NCBI GenBank assembly: GCA_002413785.1
Contig: DHXR01000043.1
Coordinates: 4,621-65,683 of the forward strand
Direction: 5' to 3'
Length of the DNA stretch: 61,063 nucleotides
DNA from: Mucilaginibacter sp. UBA5151
GTDB lineage: Bacteria; Bacteroidota; Bacteroidia; Sphingobacteriales; Sphingobacteriaceae
The notes below the pieces were generated by a model. That model worked only from the letters and a program-made list of their open reading frames with translations. It was not told where the DNA came from and did no database searches. The number at the start of each line of letters is the position of its first letter. Positions within the stretch are counted from its first letter, which is position 1. Both the position numbers and the translations under genes were made by a program. Positions 7,996 through 16,575 of this stretch are shown here, one piece after another.

Positions 7996-8772
7996 CTACC
8001 CGACAACCTCTTTAAGGTCCTGTTGTAAGGCAGCGAGATCGAAGCCGTTAGGAGCAGGTTTTGTGCCGGCAAAATCTGTGCTGATAATAGCATACGATTC
8101 ATCGCAATAGGCATCCCAGAAGGACCATGTCATCCTTTTGGTGGCGCCCCAGGTGATTACGGTTAAACCATGGCTATCGTACCCGACCACCATAACTGCA
8201 TGACCTCCCCAGGAACCGGGTGCACCTTTTCCCTGCGCCCCTCCCGGCGGCACAGACCACACCTTTTGCTTTTGCGCTGAAATTGGAAGCCCCAGCCCGA
8301 TGTAGCAGCCGCCGAATAAAAATACAGACAACATGATATGATTGTGGTTCTTGGGTTCCAGTGCAGCATAAGCCATAATTTTATGTGAAGAGATACCTGT
8401 ACTCCTCCAATAATTCAATACAGATGTCTCACTTGCGCCATTATCATTTTGCCCGGTGGCCGGGTTATAACCTGTAATCGCGGCATACGCATTTACAATA
8501 TCCTGGTCGGCAGGGGTGTATAATGCGCCGTTATCATCGGTCCATTCCATAATCAAATGTCCCGCAGCGGCGCAGGTGCAATCTCCTATTTTATCGTTAT
8601 CCATCATGCCCCAGGCCGTAGCTCCTATATTCTTAGCATAAAAATATTGGGCAGGCACAGTCGGCAATGCATCAGGTTTTAAATAGTTTGCCAGCAATAG
8701 TGTACGGGGGTCATGAACCGGGGTCAATTTCCCTAATTTCATTGTTGAATGGTCGGTTTTTGAGTTTTTCAT
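7996..8772 (-). CDS. Papain-like cysteine peptidase-fold protein
   Basis: A 258-residue protein with no signal peptide or membrane segment. It carries WGMMDNDKIGDCTCAAAGH (Cys65 and Cys67; one would be the nucleophile in a C1-like fold) and WGGHAVMVVGYDSHGLTVITWG, the His191 block followed by a Trp-Gly block of papain-type enzymes. Together these suggest a C1-type peptidase or transglutaminase-like hydrolase. The N-terminus, KLGKLTPVHDPRTLLLANYL, is like proteins seen in phages and plasmids, where it is usually unannotated. The usual papain Asn is replaced by a T-W-G context, so activity is uncertain. It is convergent with the GH130 gene and divergent from the lipoprotein gene. Confidence 0.6.
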   Translation of the reverse strand: MKNSKTDHSTMKLGKLTPVHDPRTLLLANYLKPDALPTVPAQYFYAKNIGATAWGMMDNDKIGDCTCAAAGHLIMEWTDDNGALYTPADQDIVNAYAAITGYNPATGQNDNGASETSVLNYWRSTGISSHKIMAYAALEPKNHNHIMLSVFLFGGCYIGLGLPISAQKQKVWSVPPGGAQGKGAPGSWGGHAVMVVGYDSHGLTVITWGATKRMTWSFWDAYCDESYAIISTDFAGTKPAPNGFDLAALQQDLKEVVG

Positions 8773-9025
8773 GGCTATATTGTTTTGGGTTTAAGAATTT
8801 CCTTTTATAAAACTACAATAAATATTTATAAAACAAGGCAGTGTTATTACTGGATTTTGTCGCGTATTTTTACGTGGTTCCGGGTCATCAACAAAGGTTT
8901 TACCGGTTGGTAATTGTTGCTGATATTAAAAGCACGATAAATTTTTAATTTTTCGGCACACTTTGTAGCAATTTTACTTTCAAATCCGTATTGTGTTTAT
9001 CAGGTTGAATTTTAATTATCGAACG

Positions 9026-9748
9026 ATGAAAAAGCATGAAAATATTTCAAAAAAATTAATGATAGGAATTGGCGTAATTGGTTTGTTTTCCCTTCTGTTA
9101 ACTTCCTGCCTTAAAGAAAACAAGTCACCCAGTTCCACTCCCCCTACAGCATTGCTGTCATTTGTCCAGGCATCACCAGATCAGCAGCCTTTGGATTTTT
9201 ACCTTAACAATAACAGGGTTAACGCCGGCGCTGTATATTATGGGAATAATATTAATTATATAAGCGCTTACGCTGGTACACGTATTGCAAACTTTTATAC
9301 AGCAGGCACTTTCAACAACATTCTATCCGGCACTATAACTTTAAACCCCAATACAGCTTATTCCCTTTTCCTGGCCAATAAATCAACAAGCCCCGAAATT
9401 GTTTTACTTACCGATACGCTAAACGCACCAGCAGCAGGCTTTGCAAGTGTGCGTTTCATTAACCTCTGTCCGGATGCACCTGCGTCTGTTTCGTTGGCTA
9501 TACAGGGCTTGCAAACATTAGCGACTAATGTGCCATACAAAGGTTATACTACGTTTATGCCTGTAAACGGAAAAACAAGCTATACATTCCAAGTACGCCA
9601 GGGTACAACAAACACCGTACTGGCAACGCTGCCCAATGTTACCCTGGCAGCAGGTTCTGTTTATACCATTTGGTTTGGCGGCCTGGCGGCATCAACCAAC
9701 AGCACTGATAAATTAAGCCTGAACCTTATTAATAATGCTTATTTCTGA
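9026..9748 (+). CDS. DUF4397-domain lipoprotein
   Basis: Start chosen at ATG 9026 (240 residues). The in-frame GTG at 8993 would place eleven residues before the signal peptide. Residues 1-30 form a lipoprotein signal with lipobox LTSC and the following KENKS. The mature part is the repeated beta-sandwich DUF4397: ALLSFVQASPDQQPLDFYLNN and later ASVRFINLCPDAPASVSLAI, each followed by a Y-x-G pattern. It is probably anchored in the outer or inner membrane facing the periplasm or surface. Function unknown; such proteins are abundant in Bacteroidota. The upstream 220 bases, shared with the divergent papain-like gene, show no clear operator. Confidence 0.8.
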   Translation: MKKHENISKKLMIGIGVIGLFSLLLTSCLKENKSPSSTPPTALLSFVQASPDQQPLDFYLNNNRVNAGAVYYGNNINYISAYAGTRIANFYTAGTFNNILSGTITLNPNTAYSLFLANKSTSPEIVLLTDTLNAPAAGFASVRFINLCPDAPASVSLAIQGLQTLATNVPYKGYTTFMPVNGKTSYTFQVRQGTTNTVLATLPNVTLAAGSVYTIWFGGLAASTNSTDKLSLNLINNAYF

Positions 9749-9902
9749 TAATCGAATTTTTTTTGTTTGAACGCGAATTTGTAATTTCAGAGATTTTGTA
9801 ATAGTTTGCAAAAAAGTATTGCGGGTAAGGACAAAAAAAGCTGCACTAAATAAAAATTTGGCTTACCTTCGGAATACCGATTAAACAAAACTAATTTCCT
9901 TT

Positions 9903-10871
9903 ATGAATGCGCAGATAAAAGCTATAGGTGTGTATGCACCTTCACAAATTATACCTAACGACTGGTTTACTGATAAAATTGAAACTAACAGCGACTGGAT
10001 CATCTCAAGGACCGGCATCAGAGAGCGAAGATTTGCAGGAAAAGATGAATATACAAGCGATCTATGTGTAAACGCGGTTAAAAATCTATTAGCCGAAAAC
10101 CCGGGCGTTACATTGGATGGCGTTGATTTTATCATTGTTGCCACAACTACGGCCGATCAGATAATGCCAAGTATGGCTACCAGGGTACAAAATTACTTCA
10201 ATATAGAAAATTGCGGTTGCCTTGATATAATGGCCGCTTGTGCCGGTTTTGTTTATGGTTTGATATTGGCGAAAGGCCTGATAGCTGCCGGGACACATAA
10301 AAAAGTTTTGGTTTTCGGCGCGGAAACATTGTCCAAATTTACCGATTATGCCGACCGCAGCTCCTGTATATTGTTTGGCGATGCCGCCGGGGCAGCACTT
10401 GTAGAAACTTCGGATAAATCAAAAATATTTAATTGCGTTACAGGTTCCGATGGCAGTCATGGCAAGGACCTTTACCTTTCACAGCACGCTACTGTTGTAG
10501 ATGGCGAGCAAATTGATGCAAACGGAAAGATCCATCAAAACGGGAAAGTTGTATTCAAATGGGCTGTTAGAACCATGAGCCAAAAGATAAATGAGTTACT
10601 GACTATCAATAACTTAGAACGCGATCAGTTGGATTGGGTGATACTGCACAGCGCCAATTTACGCATTATTGAGGCGGTTGCCTTAGAAACAGGGTTCCCG
10701 ATGGATAAAATGCTGACCAGCATCGAGCTTTTTGGTAACACCTCATCGGCTTCAATACCCTTAGCCTGGGACATTGCCGCCAAAGCAGGAAAAATTAAAA
10801 CCGGTGATAAAATGCTGCTCTTAGGTTTCGGAGGGGGATTAACTTATGCCGGAGTAATTGTGGAGGCGTGA
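9903..10871 (+). CDS. 3-oxoacyl-ACP synthase III family protein (FabH-like)
   Basis: A 322-residue thiolase-fold ketosynthase with the complete catalytic triad: Cys113 in MAACAGFVYG, His249 in ILHSANLRI and Asn279 in FGNTSSASIP. The C-terminal GFGGGLTYAG loop is also present. FabH condenses an acyl-CoA with malonyl-ACP to start fatty acid synthesis. The usual HQAN motif is HSAN here. The gene is not beside plsX or rpmF, which often flank the housekeeping fabH, so this may be an accessory paralogue for branched or unusual starters. It stands alone, followed by a palindromic repeat. Confidence 0.85.
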   Translation: MNAQIKAIGVYAPSQIIPNDWFTDKIETNSDWIISRTGIRERRFAGKDEYTSDLCVNAVKNLLAENPGVTLDGVDFIIVATTTADQIMPSMATRVQNYFNIENCGCLDIMAACAGFVYGLILAKGLIAAGTHKKVLVFGAETLSKFTDYADRSSCILFGDAAGAALVETSDKSKIFNCVTGSDGSHGKDLYLSQHATVVDGEQIDANGKIHQNGKVVFKWAVRTMSQKINELLTINNLERDQLDWVILHSANLRIIEAVALETGFPMDKMLTSIELFGNTSSASIPLAWDIAAKAGKIKTGDKMLLLGFGGGLTYAGVIVEA

Positions 10872-10874
10872 TGG

Positions 10875-10938
10875 TTTATGGTTCATGGTTCATAGTAGCT
10901 TCGGCTATGAACCATGAACTATCAACCATGAACATTAA
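10875..10938. repeat. GGTTCATGG-type inverted repeat, copy 1
   Basis: GGTTCATGGTTCATAG is followed by a short loop (TAGCTTCG) and CTATGAACCATGAAC, giving a near-perfect hairpin between the convergent FabH-like and CDF genes. A second copy using the same words and the same TAGCTTCG loop lies at 31757-31822. It could act as a bidirectional terminator or be a mobile palindrome. Confidence 0.8.
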
Positions 10939-10940
10939 AC

Positions 10941-11840
10941 CTAACCCGCTACCGGCTCAATAAATATTTGTTTGATACGCGGAAATTCAGCTTGTATGGT
11001 TTTGGTGATCCGCTCAATAGCATCCGTGATCTGGCGGGTGGTAAGGTCGGGTTTAAAAACGGTGTTAAGCTGCAATATTATTTCTTCAGGCGCCAGGTAC
11101 ATTGAATAATGTTTTTTCACTTTTTTTACGGCTTCATCAGCCTGGGCAAGCGCAACAATTTTCCGTATGGTTTTCCGGTTCGGTGTTTCGCCCATCAGCA
11201 AACTTTTACTTTCGCGCACCAGTAACATAGATATGGCTATCATCATTGCACCAATCGCCATGGAAGCAATTCCATCGTAATATGGGTTATGAAACAAATG
11301 GCCCAGGTACACGCCAAGGAAAGCTATAACAAGGCCCAGCATGTCACCCAGATCGCCCAGAAGCACAATAAAAGTAGATGGGTCCTTACTTTGGGTTACT
11401 GCATTCCAGAACGACACATGGCGGCCACGCTGTTTATTAAAAGCTTTTAATGACGCAGCCATCGAAACCATGGTAAACAGGAATGCTATCATCAAAATGG
11501 CGTAATTCCAGATTTGATTCCCTTCAAATTCCGGCTGTTTCATCCGCATAAAACCTTGGTAAAAGGAAATACACCCGCCGATAATAAAAATGACCAATGA
11601 TACGATAAACGACCAGAAATACAATTCCCTGCCATAACCGAAAGGTCGTTCAGCATCCGCCTGTCTTTTACTGATTTTAATTCCCCATAATAACAGCAAT
11701 TGGCTGCTGGCGTCAATTACAGAATGTATCCCCTCGGAGATCATGGATGAACTGCCGGTTACTGCCGCCGCTATGAATTTTGAAACAGCAATGGATATAT
11801 CCACGGCTAAAGAAACATACAGGAACAACCTTGACTTCAT
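10941..11840 (-). CDS. Cation diffusion facilitator family transporter (SLC30A9-like)
   Basis: A 299-residue inner-membrane metal-proton antiporter with about six helices and a C-terminal cytoplasmic domain. The first metal-site block is ISEGIHSVIDASSQ (Glu36, His39, Asp43). The second is LLGDLGDMLGL (Asp163, Asp166) after a KDPSTFIV stretch, and RPFGYGRELYFWS follows helix 2. The last two features are typical of the SLC30A9/TMEM163-like branch of CDF. Zinc, manganese, iron or cobalt export is likely; the metal is not determinable. It is transcribed away from the helicase region and ends at the palindromic repeat. Confidence 0.85.
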   Translation of the reverse strand: MKSRLFLYVSLAVDISIAVSKFIAAAVTGSSSMISEGIHSVIDASSQLLLLWGIKISKRQADAERPFGYGRELYFWSFIVSLVIFIIGGCISFYQGFMRMKQPEFEGNQIWNYAILMIAFLFTMVSMAASLKAFNKQRGRHVSFWNAVTQSKDPSTFIVLLGDLGDMLGLVIAFLGVYLGHLFHNPYYDGIASMAIGAMMIAISMLLVRESKSLLMGETPNRKTIRKIVALAQADEAVKKVKKHYSMYLAPEEIILQLNTVFKPDLTTRQITDAIERITKTIQAEFPRIKQIFIEPVAG

Positions 11841-11917
11841 GGATATAATTTACAAATATTGGACAATTGCCAAAAGGATTTGTTTTTATAACAAGATTTA
11901 TGGGTACAAGTTGATAA

Positions 11918-13330
11918 TTACTCCCCTTTCGCAAAAAACTTTTCATTAAAATTAACCAGGTACAATTCGGTGGTGGCGCGGGTGCAGGCGGTGTAGAACC
12001 AACGCAAAAAATCGGTATTCACCATTTCCTCGGTCAGGTAACCCTGATCAACAAAAACAGCGTCCCACTGGCCGCCCTGGGCTTTGTGGCAGGTAATGGC
12101 GTAGGCAAATTTTATTTGCAGGGCGTTATAGTAGGGGTTCAGCTTCAATTCGTTCCATTTGGCGCGCTTGTTGGGGATATGGTCGTAATCCTTCATCGCC
12201 TCGAGGTAAAACCTTTTTTGGTCCTCCTGCGGCAGGGCCGGGGCTTCGGTATAAAGGGTATCCAGTAATACCTTGCAATCCAGTATGGGGTCTTCGGCAT
12301 AATCAATAAATTCCAGCTGCACATCAGCAAAGCGGAAACCGTACATATCTTCAATGCGGCGTACCTTTTTTATGCGGGCAATGTCACCGTTGGCAATAAA
12401 GCCGGTGCTCCCCTCCTCCTGGTCCTGTAGCCAGAAATAATTATTTTTTACCACCATCACCTGATCGCCGCCGGTCAGTTCTTCTTCGCGGTACAATATC
12501 CGGCCGCGGATCTGCCGGTTATAGGCATTGGCGTTTTTGTTTGACCGGCAAATGATGAGCGTATTGTCATTACCATATTTGCCGTAAGCATAATTAAGCC
12601 CTTCTTCCAGCATTTCGCCGCTCATGCGGTACATATCCTTGTAACCTTTGGTAACTATCCGGGGCATATTTTCTTTTCCCTTGCGGATAATATCACGCAC
12701 CCGGGTCACATTAAACAAAATACCCGAATCCTTTTGCTGGCGGAGTACATCGGTCAGTTCAAAACTAAAAACATCCAGCCCAAACTTCTTTTTCATCCAA
12801 TCCGCATCCAGCGCCGGGCTGTCTTCTGATCCAACCGGCGGCAACTGGGCAGTATCACCCACCAGCATCAGTTTACAGTTTTTGGTGTTATATACATAGT
12901 TCACCAGGTCGTACAACAGGGATGCCCGATGGTTTATACCGATCTCATCAGATATCATAGACGCTTCATCAACAATAAACAGGGTATTATCAGCAATATT
13001 ATCACCCAGCAGAAAACCTTCATCCACATTGAAGGCAGTTTTTTTGCGATATATCTTTTTGTGTATAGTAAATGCCTTGCGGCCCGAATAAGCTGTAATC
13101 ACCTTGGCGGCACGCCCCGTGGGCGCAAGCAAAACCGACTTAAAATTGTAGCTGCGCAAAGCCTTTACCAATGCGCCCAAAACCGTTGTTTTACCCGTGC
13201 CGGCATAGCCTCTCAATATAAAACACTCATCGCCGTTATCGCTCAGCAAAAAACTGTGCAACTTGCCGAACAGCTCCAGTTGCTGCGGGGTGGCCTCGTG
13301 CGGAAATGATTTTTGGATAATGTCTGACAC
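11918..13330 (-). CDS. RecD-like SF1B DNA helicase
   Basis: A 470-residue cytoplasmic helicase similar to the C-terminal motor of RecD and to Dda. Motif I is GYAGTGKTTV (residues 41-50), Walker B is LFIVDEASMISD, motif III is GDTAQLPPVG, and the late motifs include YAITCHKAQGGQWDAVFVD and YTACTRATTELYLVN. There is no RecB or RecC partner nearby, so it is a stand-alone 5'-3' helicase. Such genes are common in Bacteroidota as accessory repair or replication helicases. The ATG start gives a normal length. Downstream is the CDF gene, 77 bases away on the same strand. Confidence 0.88.
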   Translation of the reverse strand: MSDIIQKSFPHEATPQQLELFGKLHSFLLSDNGDECFILRGYAGTGKTTVLGALVKALRSYNFKSVLLAPTGRAAKVITAYSGRKAFTIHKKIYRKKTAFNVDEGFLLGDNIADNTLFIVDEASMISDEIGINHRASLLYDLVNYVYNTKNCKLMLVGDTAQLPPVGSEDSPALDADWMKKKFGLDVFSFELTDVLRQQKDSGILFNVTRVRDIIRKGKENMPRIVTKGYKDMYRMSGEMLEEGLNYAYGKYGNDNTLIICRSNKNANAYNRQIRGRILYREEELTGGDQVMVVKNNYFWLQDQEEGSTGFIANGDIARIKKVRRIEDMYGFRFADVQLEFIDYAEDPILDCKVLLDTLYTEAPALPQEDQKRFYLEAMKDYDHIPNKRAKWNELKLNPYYNALQIKFAYAITCHKAQGGQWDAVFVDQGYLTEEMVNTDFLRWFYTACTRATTELYLVNFNEKFFAKGE

Positions 13331-13398
13331 AGCACAAAGGTAGTTTAATGATTGATTATTTGAACGGATACGTTATCGACTTAGCAGTGCTGTTTAAA

Positions 13399-13686
13399 CT
13401 ATAAAAACTCCAATATATCCCTGATCCCGGCTACACTTTTAAATTTTTCATCGGCTATGCTATGTTAAATATGCTCATGCGCCCAGGTAATATGATAGGG
13501 CACATGCACCCCATAGCCATATAAAGCGAGGTTTTCTATTTCCGTTTTCAGCAGTTCGCGCTCCAGCGTATGTTCCGAGGCGTATTCGCTGAGCAAATTG
13601 TAAAACTGCTCCTCCGTTTGCCTGAAATAGGGTTCATTAACCCAAAGGGTATCATCTGCATCAAAAGCAATTACTTTTAAGTTCAT
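13399..13686 (-). pseudogene. HAD hydrolase with internal deletion and premature stop
   Basis: The N-terminus is a good HAD start (MNLKVIAFDADDTLWVNEP, nucleophile Asp in DADDT). After about 58 residues (LALYGYG) it jumps straight to the far C-terminal motif VHVPYHITWAHE, so about 130 residues of the core and cap are missing in frame. Then comes an in-frame TAA (13465-13467), followed in the same frame by ADEKFKSVAGIRDILEFL and a second stop at 13399-13401, which is the expected C-terminal tail. Both lesions make it non-functional. It sits between the helicase gene and lysS. Confidence 0.8.
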
Positions 13687-13711
13687 AAGCCAAAGTTATT
13701 AATCCGTTTAA

Positions 13712-13744
13712 AGATTTGACAACTTTTGAAAAGTTGTCAAATCT
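13712..13744. repeat. 33-bp perfect palindrome, AGATTT...AAATCT family copy 1
   Basis: AGATTTGACAACTTTT (13712-13727), a one-base centre, then its exact reverse complement (13729-13744). It lies in the lysS leader, between the HAD pseudogene start and the lysS promoter-like box. A palindrome of identical length with the same outer AGATTT and the same TTTT-n-AAAA centre lies at 17299-17331, but its six middle bases differ on both arms. Confidence 0.85.
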
Positions 13745-13778
13745 GAATATTCACAATCTCCCCTCCGCAAAAAAATCT

Positions 13779-13786
13779 TACTTTTG
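13779..13786 (+). promoter_or_regulatory. Bacteroidota -7 box upstream of lysS
   Basis: TACTTTTG matches the TAnnTTTG consensus, 17 bases before the lysS ATG. No good -33 TTTG is present at the usual spacing. Near-identical boxes precede the 54549 gene (54532-54539) and the ABC-F gene (58186-58193). Confidence 0.5.
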
Positions 13787-13802
13787 CAGCTTTAACGAAA
13801 AT

Positions 13803-15524
13803 ATGAGTATTGTACTATCTGAACAGGAAATTTTACGCCGCGAATCGTTACAGCAACTGCGGGCATTAGGTATTAACCCTTATCCCGCTGAGGAGTATAA
13901 GGTTACTGCCTTCGCACAGGACATTGCCGACAATTTTAGCCGCTTCCCTGATCACTATAATAAAGTAACCCTTGCAGGCCGCATTATGACCCGCCGTATT
14001 ATGGGCAACGCTTCTTTTGCCGAACTGCAGGATTCAACCGGCCGGATACAGATCTATCTGAAACGCGATGATATTTGCCCGGATGAAGATAAAACTTTAT
14101 ACAATACCGTATTCAAAAAACTATTGGATATCGGCGATTATATAGGCGTTAAAGGTTATGTCTTTTTAACGCAAACCGGCGAGATCTCTGTGCACGTACA
14201 GGAATTTGTACTGCTTTCAAAATCGCTAAAGCCGCTGCCTGTTGTTAAACGCGATGAGGAAGGCAATATTCATGATGCATTTACCGACCCGGAACTGCGC
14301 TACCGCCAGCGTTATGTTGACCTTACCGTTAACCCGGCATATAAACAAATTTTCATCAACCGCTCAAAAGTGATCAGCACTATGCGCGAGTACTTTAACA
14401 AACAGGGCTGGATGGAAGTGGAGACGCCTATTTTGCAGCCTGTGCATGGCGGAGCAGCGGCGCGCCCCTTTGTAACGCATCATAATGCACTGGATATGCC
14501 GCTGTTTTTGCGCATTGCCAACGAACTGTACCTGAAACGCCTGATTGTAGCCGGGTTTGACGGTGTTTATGAATTTGGCAAAATGTTCCGCAATGAGGGG
14601 ATGGACCGCACCCACAATCCCGAATTTACCGGGCTTGAAATTTATGTAGCCTACAAGGACTATATCTGGATGATGGCGATGGTTGAGGAATGCCTGGAAA
14701 CGGTTGCAAGAATTGTGCATGGTATCCCTGTGGTACAGGTCGGTGAAAATGAGATCAATTTTGCCGGGCCGTATGAAAAACTGTCCATGTATGATTCCAT
14801 CCTGAAATACACCAGCATTGATGTTTCGGCTATGAATGAAGGTGCTTTGCGTGAAACCTGCCAGCAACTTGGTATCGAAATAAACGACACGATGGGCAAA
14901 GGCAAGCTGATCGATGAGATCTTCAGCGCAAAAGTGGAGGCCAACCTGATACAGCCTACCTATATTACCGATTACCCGATTGAAATGACCCCGCTGGCTA
15001 AAAAACACCGCACAAAAGATGGTTTGGTTGAACGGTTTGAGTTGTTTGTAAACGGCAAGGAAATTGCCAACGCTTACTCGGAATTGAACGACCCGATTGA
15101 TCAGCGCGAGCGACTGGAAGAACAACTCATCCTGGCCGGTCGTGGTGATGACGAAGCTATGGCGATGGATGATGACTTTTTACGCGCCCTTGAATACGGT
15201 ATGCCGCCGACATCTGGTTTGGGCATCGGTATCGACCGCCTGGTGATGCTGCTGACCAACCAGCACACTATACAGGAAGTATTATTCTTCCCGCAAATGC
15301 GCCCTGAGAAAAAAGCTAAGGCAGCCACTGCGGATGATTTTGTAAACATTGGCGTACCGGCTGAATGGGTGCCTGTACTCAATAAAATGGGCTTTAATAC
15401 TGTTGAAGAACTGAAGGCGGCCAACCCGAACAAGGTTTTTAATGACCTTGGCGGGATGCGTAAAAAATTAAAGCTTGAAATTACTATGCCCGCAAAGGAA
15501 ATTGTGCTGGCCTGGTTTGAGTAA
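13803..15524 (+). CDS. lysS: Lysine--tRNA ligase, class II
   Basis: Charges tRNA-Lys in the cytoplasm. The start is ATG 13803 (MSIVLSEQEILRRESL, 573 residues); an in-frame upstream ATG at 13716 lies within the palindrome and adds unrelated residues. An OB-fold anticodon domain is followed by the class II core: motif 2 includes KMFRNEGMDRTHNPEFTG and motif 3 GLGIGIDRLVMLL. The C-terminus carries an extra segment of about 65 residues (DDFVNIGVPAEWVPVLNKMG to AKEIVLAWFE), beyond the catalytic core of shorter LysRS and apparently typical of this phylum. Monocistronic, with a TAnnTTTG box just upstream. Confidence 0.96.
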   Translation: MSIVLSEQEILRRESLQQLRALGINPYPAEEYKVTAFAQDIADNFSRFPDHYNKVTLAGRIMTRRIMGNASFAELQDSTGRIQIYLKRDDICPDEDKTLYNTVFKKLLDIGDYIGVKGYVFLTQTGEISVHVQEFVLLSKSLKPLPVVKRDEEGNIHDAFTDPELRYRQRYVDLTVNPAYKQIFINRSKVISTMREYFNKQGWMEVETPILQPVHGGAAARPFVTHHNALDMPLFLRIANELYLKRLIVAGFDGVYEFGKMFRNEGMDRTHNPEFTGLEIYVAYKDYIWMMAMVEECLETVARIVHGIPVVQVGENEINFAGPYEKLSMYDSILKYTSIDVSAMNEGALRETCQQLGIEINDTMGKGKLIDEIFSAKVEANLIQPTYITDYPIEMTPLAKKHRTKDGLVERFELFVNGKEIANAYSELNDPIDQRERLEEQLILAGRGDDEAMAMDDDFLRALEYGMPPTSGLGIGIDRLVMLLTNQHTIQEVLFFPQMRPEKKAKAATADDFVNIGVPAEWVPVLNKMGFNTVEELKAANPNKVFNDLGGMRKKLKLEITMPAKEIVLAWFE

Positions 15525-15632
15525 AAATAAATCAGTTATTTATTAACAATTTGTTAATGAAAGCATAAAGCAGATAAAACTTTAGTATTAGTTTTCTTGT
15601 TTATACTTGCGATAAACATTATATAAAAATTT

Positions 15633-15845
15633 ATGACTAATTCTATTCTCGAAATAACAGAAAAGGAATATTTGATAAAGCTGAACAGGAATAGTTTTAA
15701 CCTTTCCTTTATCAGGAGCCTGCTAAAAATTGTGGAAGTAGCTAATCCGTCCGATGATGGCTGTCACATTCCCGAAAGGCATACCGGCCCAAATCAAAAC
15801 CATTCATCCGAACCTGATTATTTCAGTTCAATTGAAGAAAAATAG
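15633..15845 (+). CDS. Small hypothetical protein
   Basis: A 70-residue hydrophilic protein, not recognised. The first half is helix-like (EITEKEYLIKLNRNSF, FIRSLLKIVEVAN); the second half is polar, with HIPERHTGPNQNHS. There is no signal peptide or membrane segment. Support for its being real is its own 108-base leader, a normal ATG, and a strong intrinsic terminator that starts within its stop codon region. Function unknown. Confidence 0.55.
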   Translation: MTNSILEITEKEYLIKLNRNSFNLSFIRSLLKIVEVANPSDDGCHIPERHTGPNQNHSSEPDYFSSIEEK

Positions 15846-15873
15846 AAACGCCCCGAAATTTCGGGGCGTTTCT
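15844..15873 (+). terminator. Strong intrinsic terminator
   Basis: AGAAACGCCCCGAAA pairs perfectly with TTTCGGGGCGTTTCT, giving a GC-rich stem directly behind the stop codon of the 70-residue gene. A short T-containing tail (TATATTTT) follows. Confidence 0.85.
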
Positions 15874-15878
15874 GCTAT

Positions 15879-15945
15879 ATTTTAGACGCTATATTTTAGA
15901 CGCAAGGTGTTAGACGCAAAGACGCAAAGTATTGCGTCTCTACAC
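15879..15945. repeat. TTTTAGACGC / AGACGCAA word repeat
   Basis: TATATTTTAGACGC occurs twice in tandem, then TTAGACGCAA and AGACGCAA. AGACGCAA (15920-15927) pairs with TTGCGTCT (15932-15939). It lies between the terminator and the convergent membrane-protein gene. Another example of word-like intergenic repeats in this window. Confidence 0.65.
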
Positions 15946-15951
15946 GGGGTT

Positions 15952-16503
15952 TTAAAACTGACGATACCCGCCCCTTACTACCTGTTGCTTATCCATCTGC
16001 CCCATCTGGGTTTTCATCATCTTTATCTGCTCGGTAAGTAATTTATTTTTATCCTCCTTCGCGGCTTCAGAAAGATACATTTGAGCCTCGCGTTTGTTAC
16101 GTTTGGCCATGGCTATCCCGGCAAGGCTTAGTTTAGCCAGCGCAGTATTATGCGACATTTTCATACCCAGTGAAAGCGCCTTCTTGAAATATTTTTCTGA
16201 TTTTAAAGGCTGCTTGCGCGACTCGATCAGGCCTATCAATAAATTATAATATCCATGCTGGCTTTTGCTCAGTTGTTTTTCGTAATCTGTTATCTTTGAT
16301 AACCACTCTTCGGCCTTTTCCGATTTTTCTTTACGCAAAAACCACTGGGCCATTAACATGTTTTCGTTAAAAAAGTAGGTAAGCAGCACAATGCCGCCTA
16401 AAAACAGCACCAGTATCCCCCAGCCCCAAAAACCAAAGGCACAAAGTGCAACTGCTGCACCCATAACCACACAGGCAATAATTAACCTTATTATATTTGA
16501 CAT
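15952..16503 (-). CDS. Membrane protein with TPR-like soluble domain
   Basis: Start taken at ATG 16503 (MSNIIRLIIACVVMG, 183 residues); an upstream ATG at 16530 would add nine residues. Residues 1-45 contain two hydrophobic helices. The rest is helical with a tetratricopeptide-like pattern (AEEWLSKI, YYNLLIGLIESRKQPLKSEKYFKKAL, ALAKLSLAGIAMAKRNKREAQMYLSEA). The C-terminus is rich in Met, Gln and Lys. It probably has an inner-membrane anchor and a cytoplasmic helical domain for protein contacts. Function unknown. It is divergent from ung, with 72 bases between starts. Confidence 0.65.
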   Translation of the reverse strand: MSNIIRLIIACVVMGAAVALCAFGFWGWGILVLFLGGIVLLTYFFNENMLMAQWFLRKEKSEKAEEWLSKITDYEKQLSKSQHGYYNLLIGLIESRKQPLKSEKYFKKALSLGMKMSHNTALAKLSLAGIAMAKRNKREAQMYLSEAAKEDKNKLLTEQIKMMKTQMGQMDKQQVVRGGYRQF

Positions 16504-16575
16504 CGTTTGTATTACTAAATTAGCATACAAATATCCGTTTATTTGTACGCTTAATCAACAAAATAATTAAGATTT

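Noticed and set aside
13716..13802. Extended N-terminus of LysRS
   Set aside because: The region is a palindrome plus promoter box; family starts at ATG 13803.
14364..15125. 253-residue ORF antisense to lysS
   Set aside because: It is a frame shadow of a conserved tRNA synthetase, with no family features of its own.
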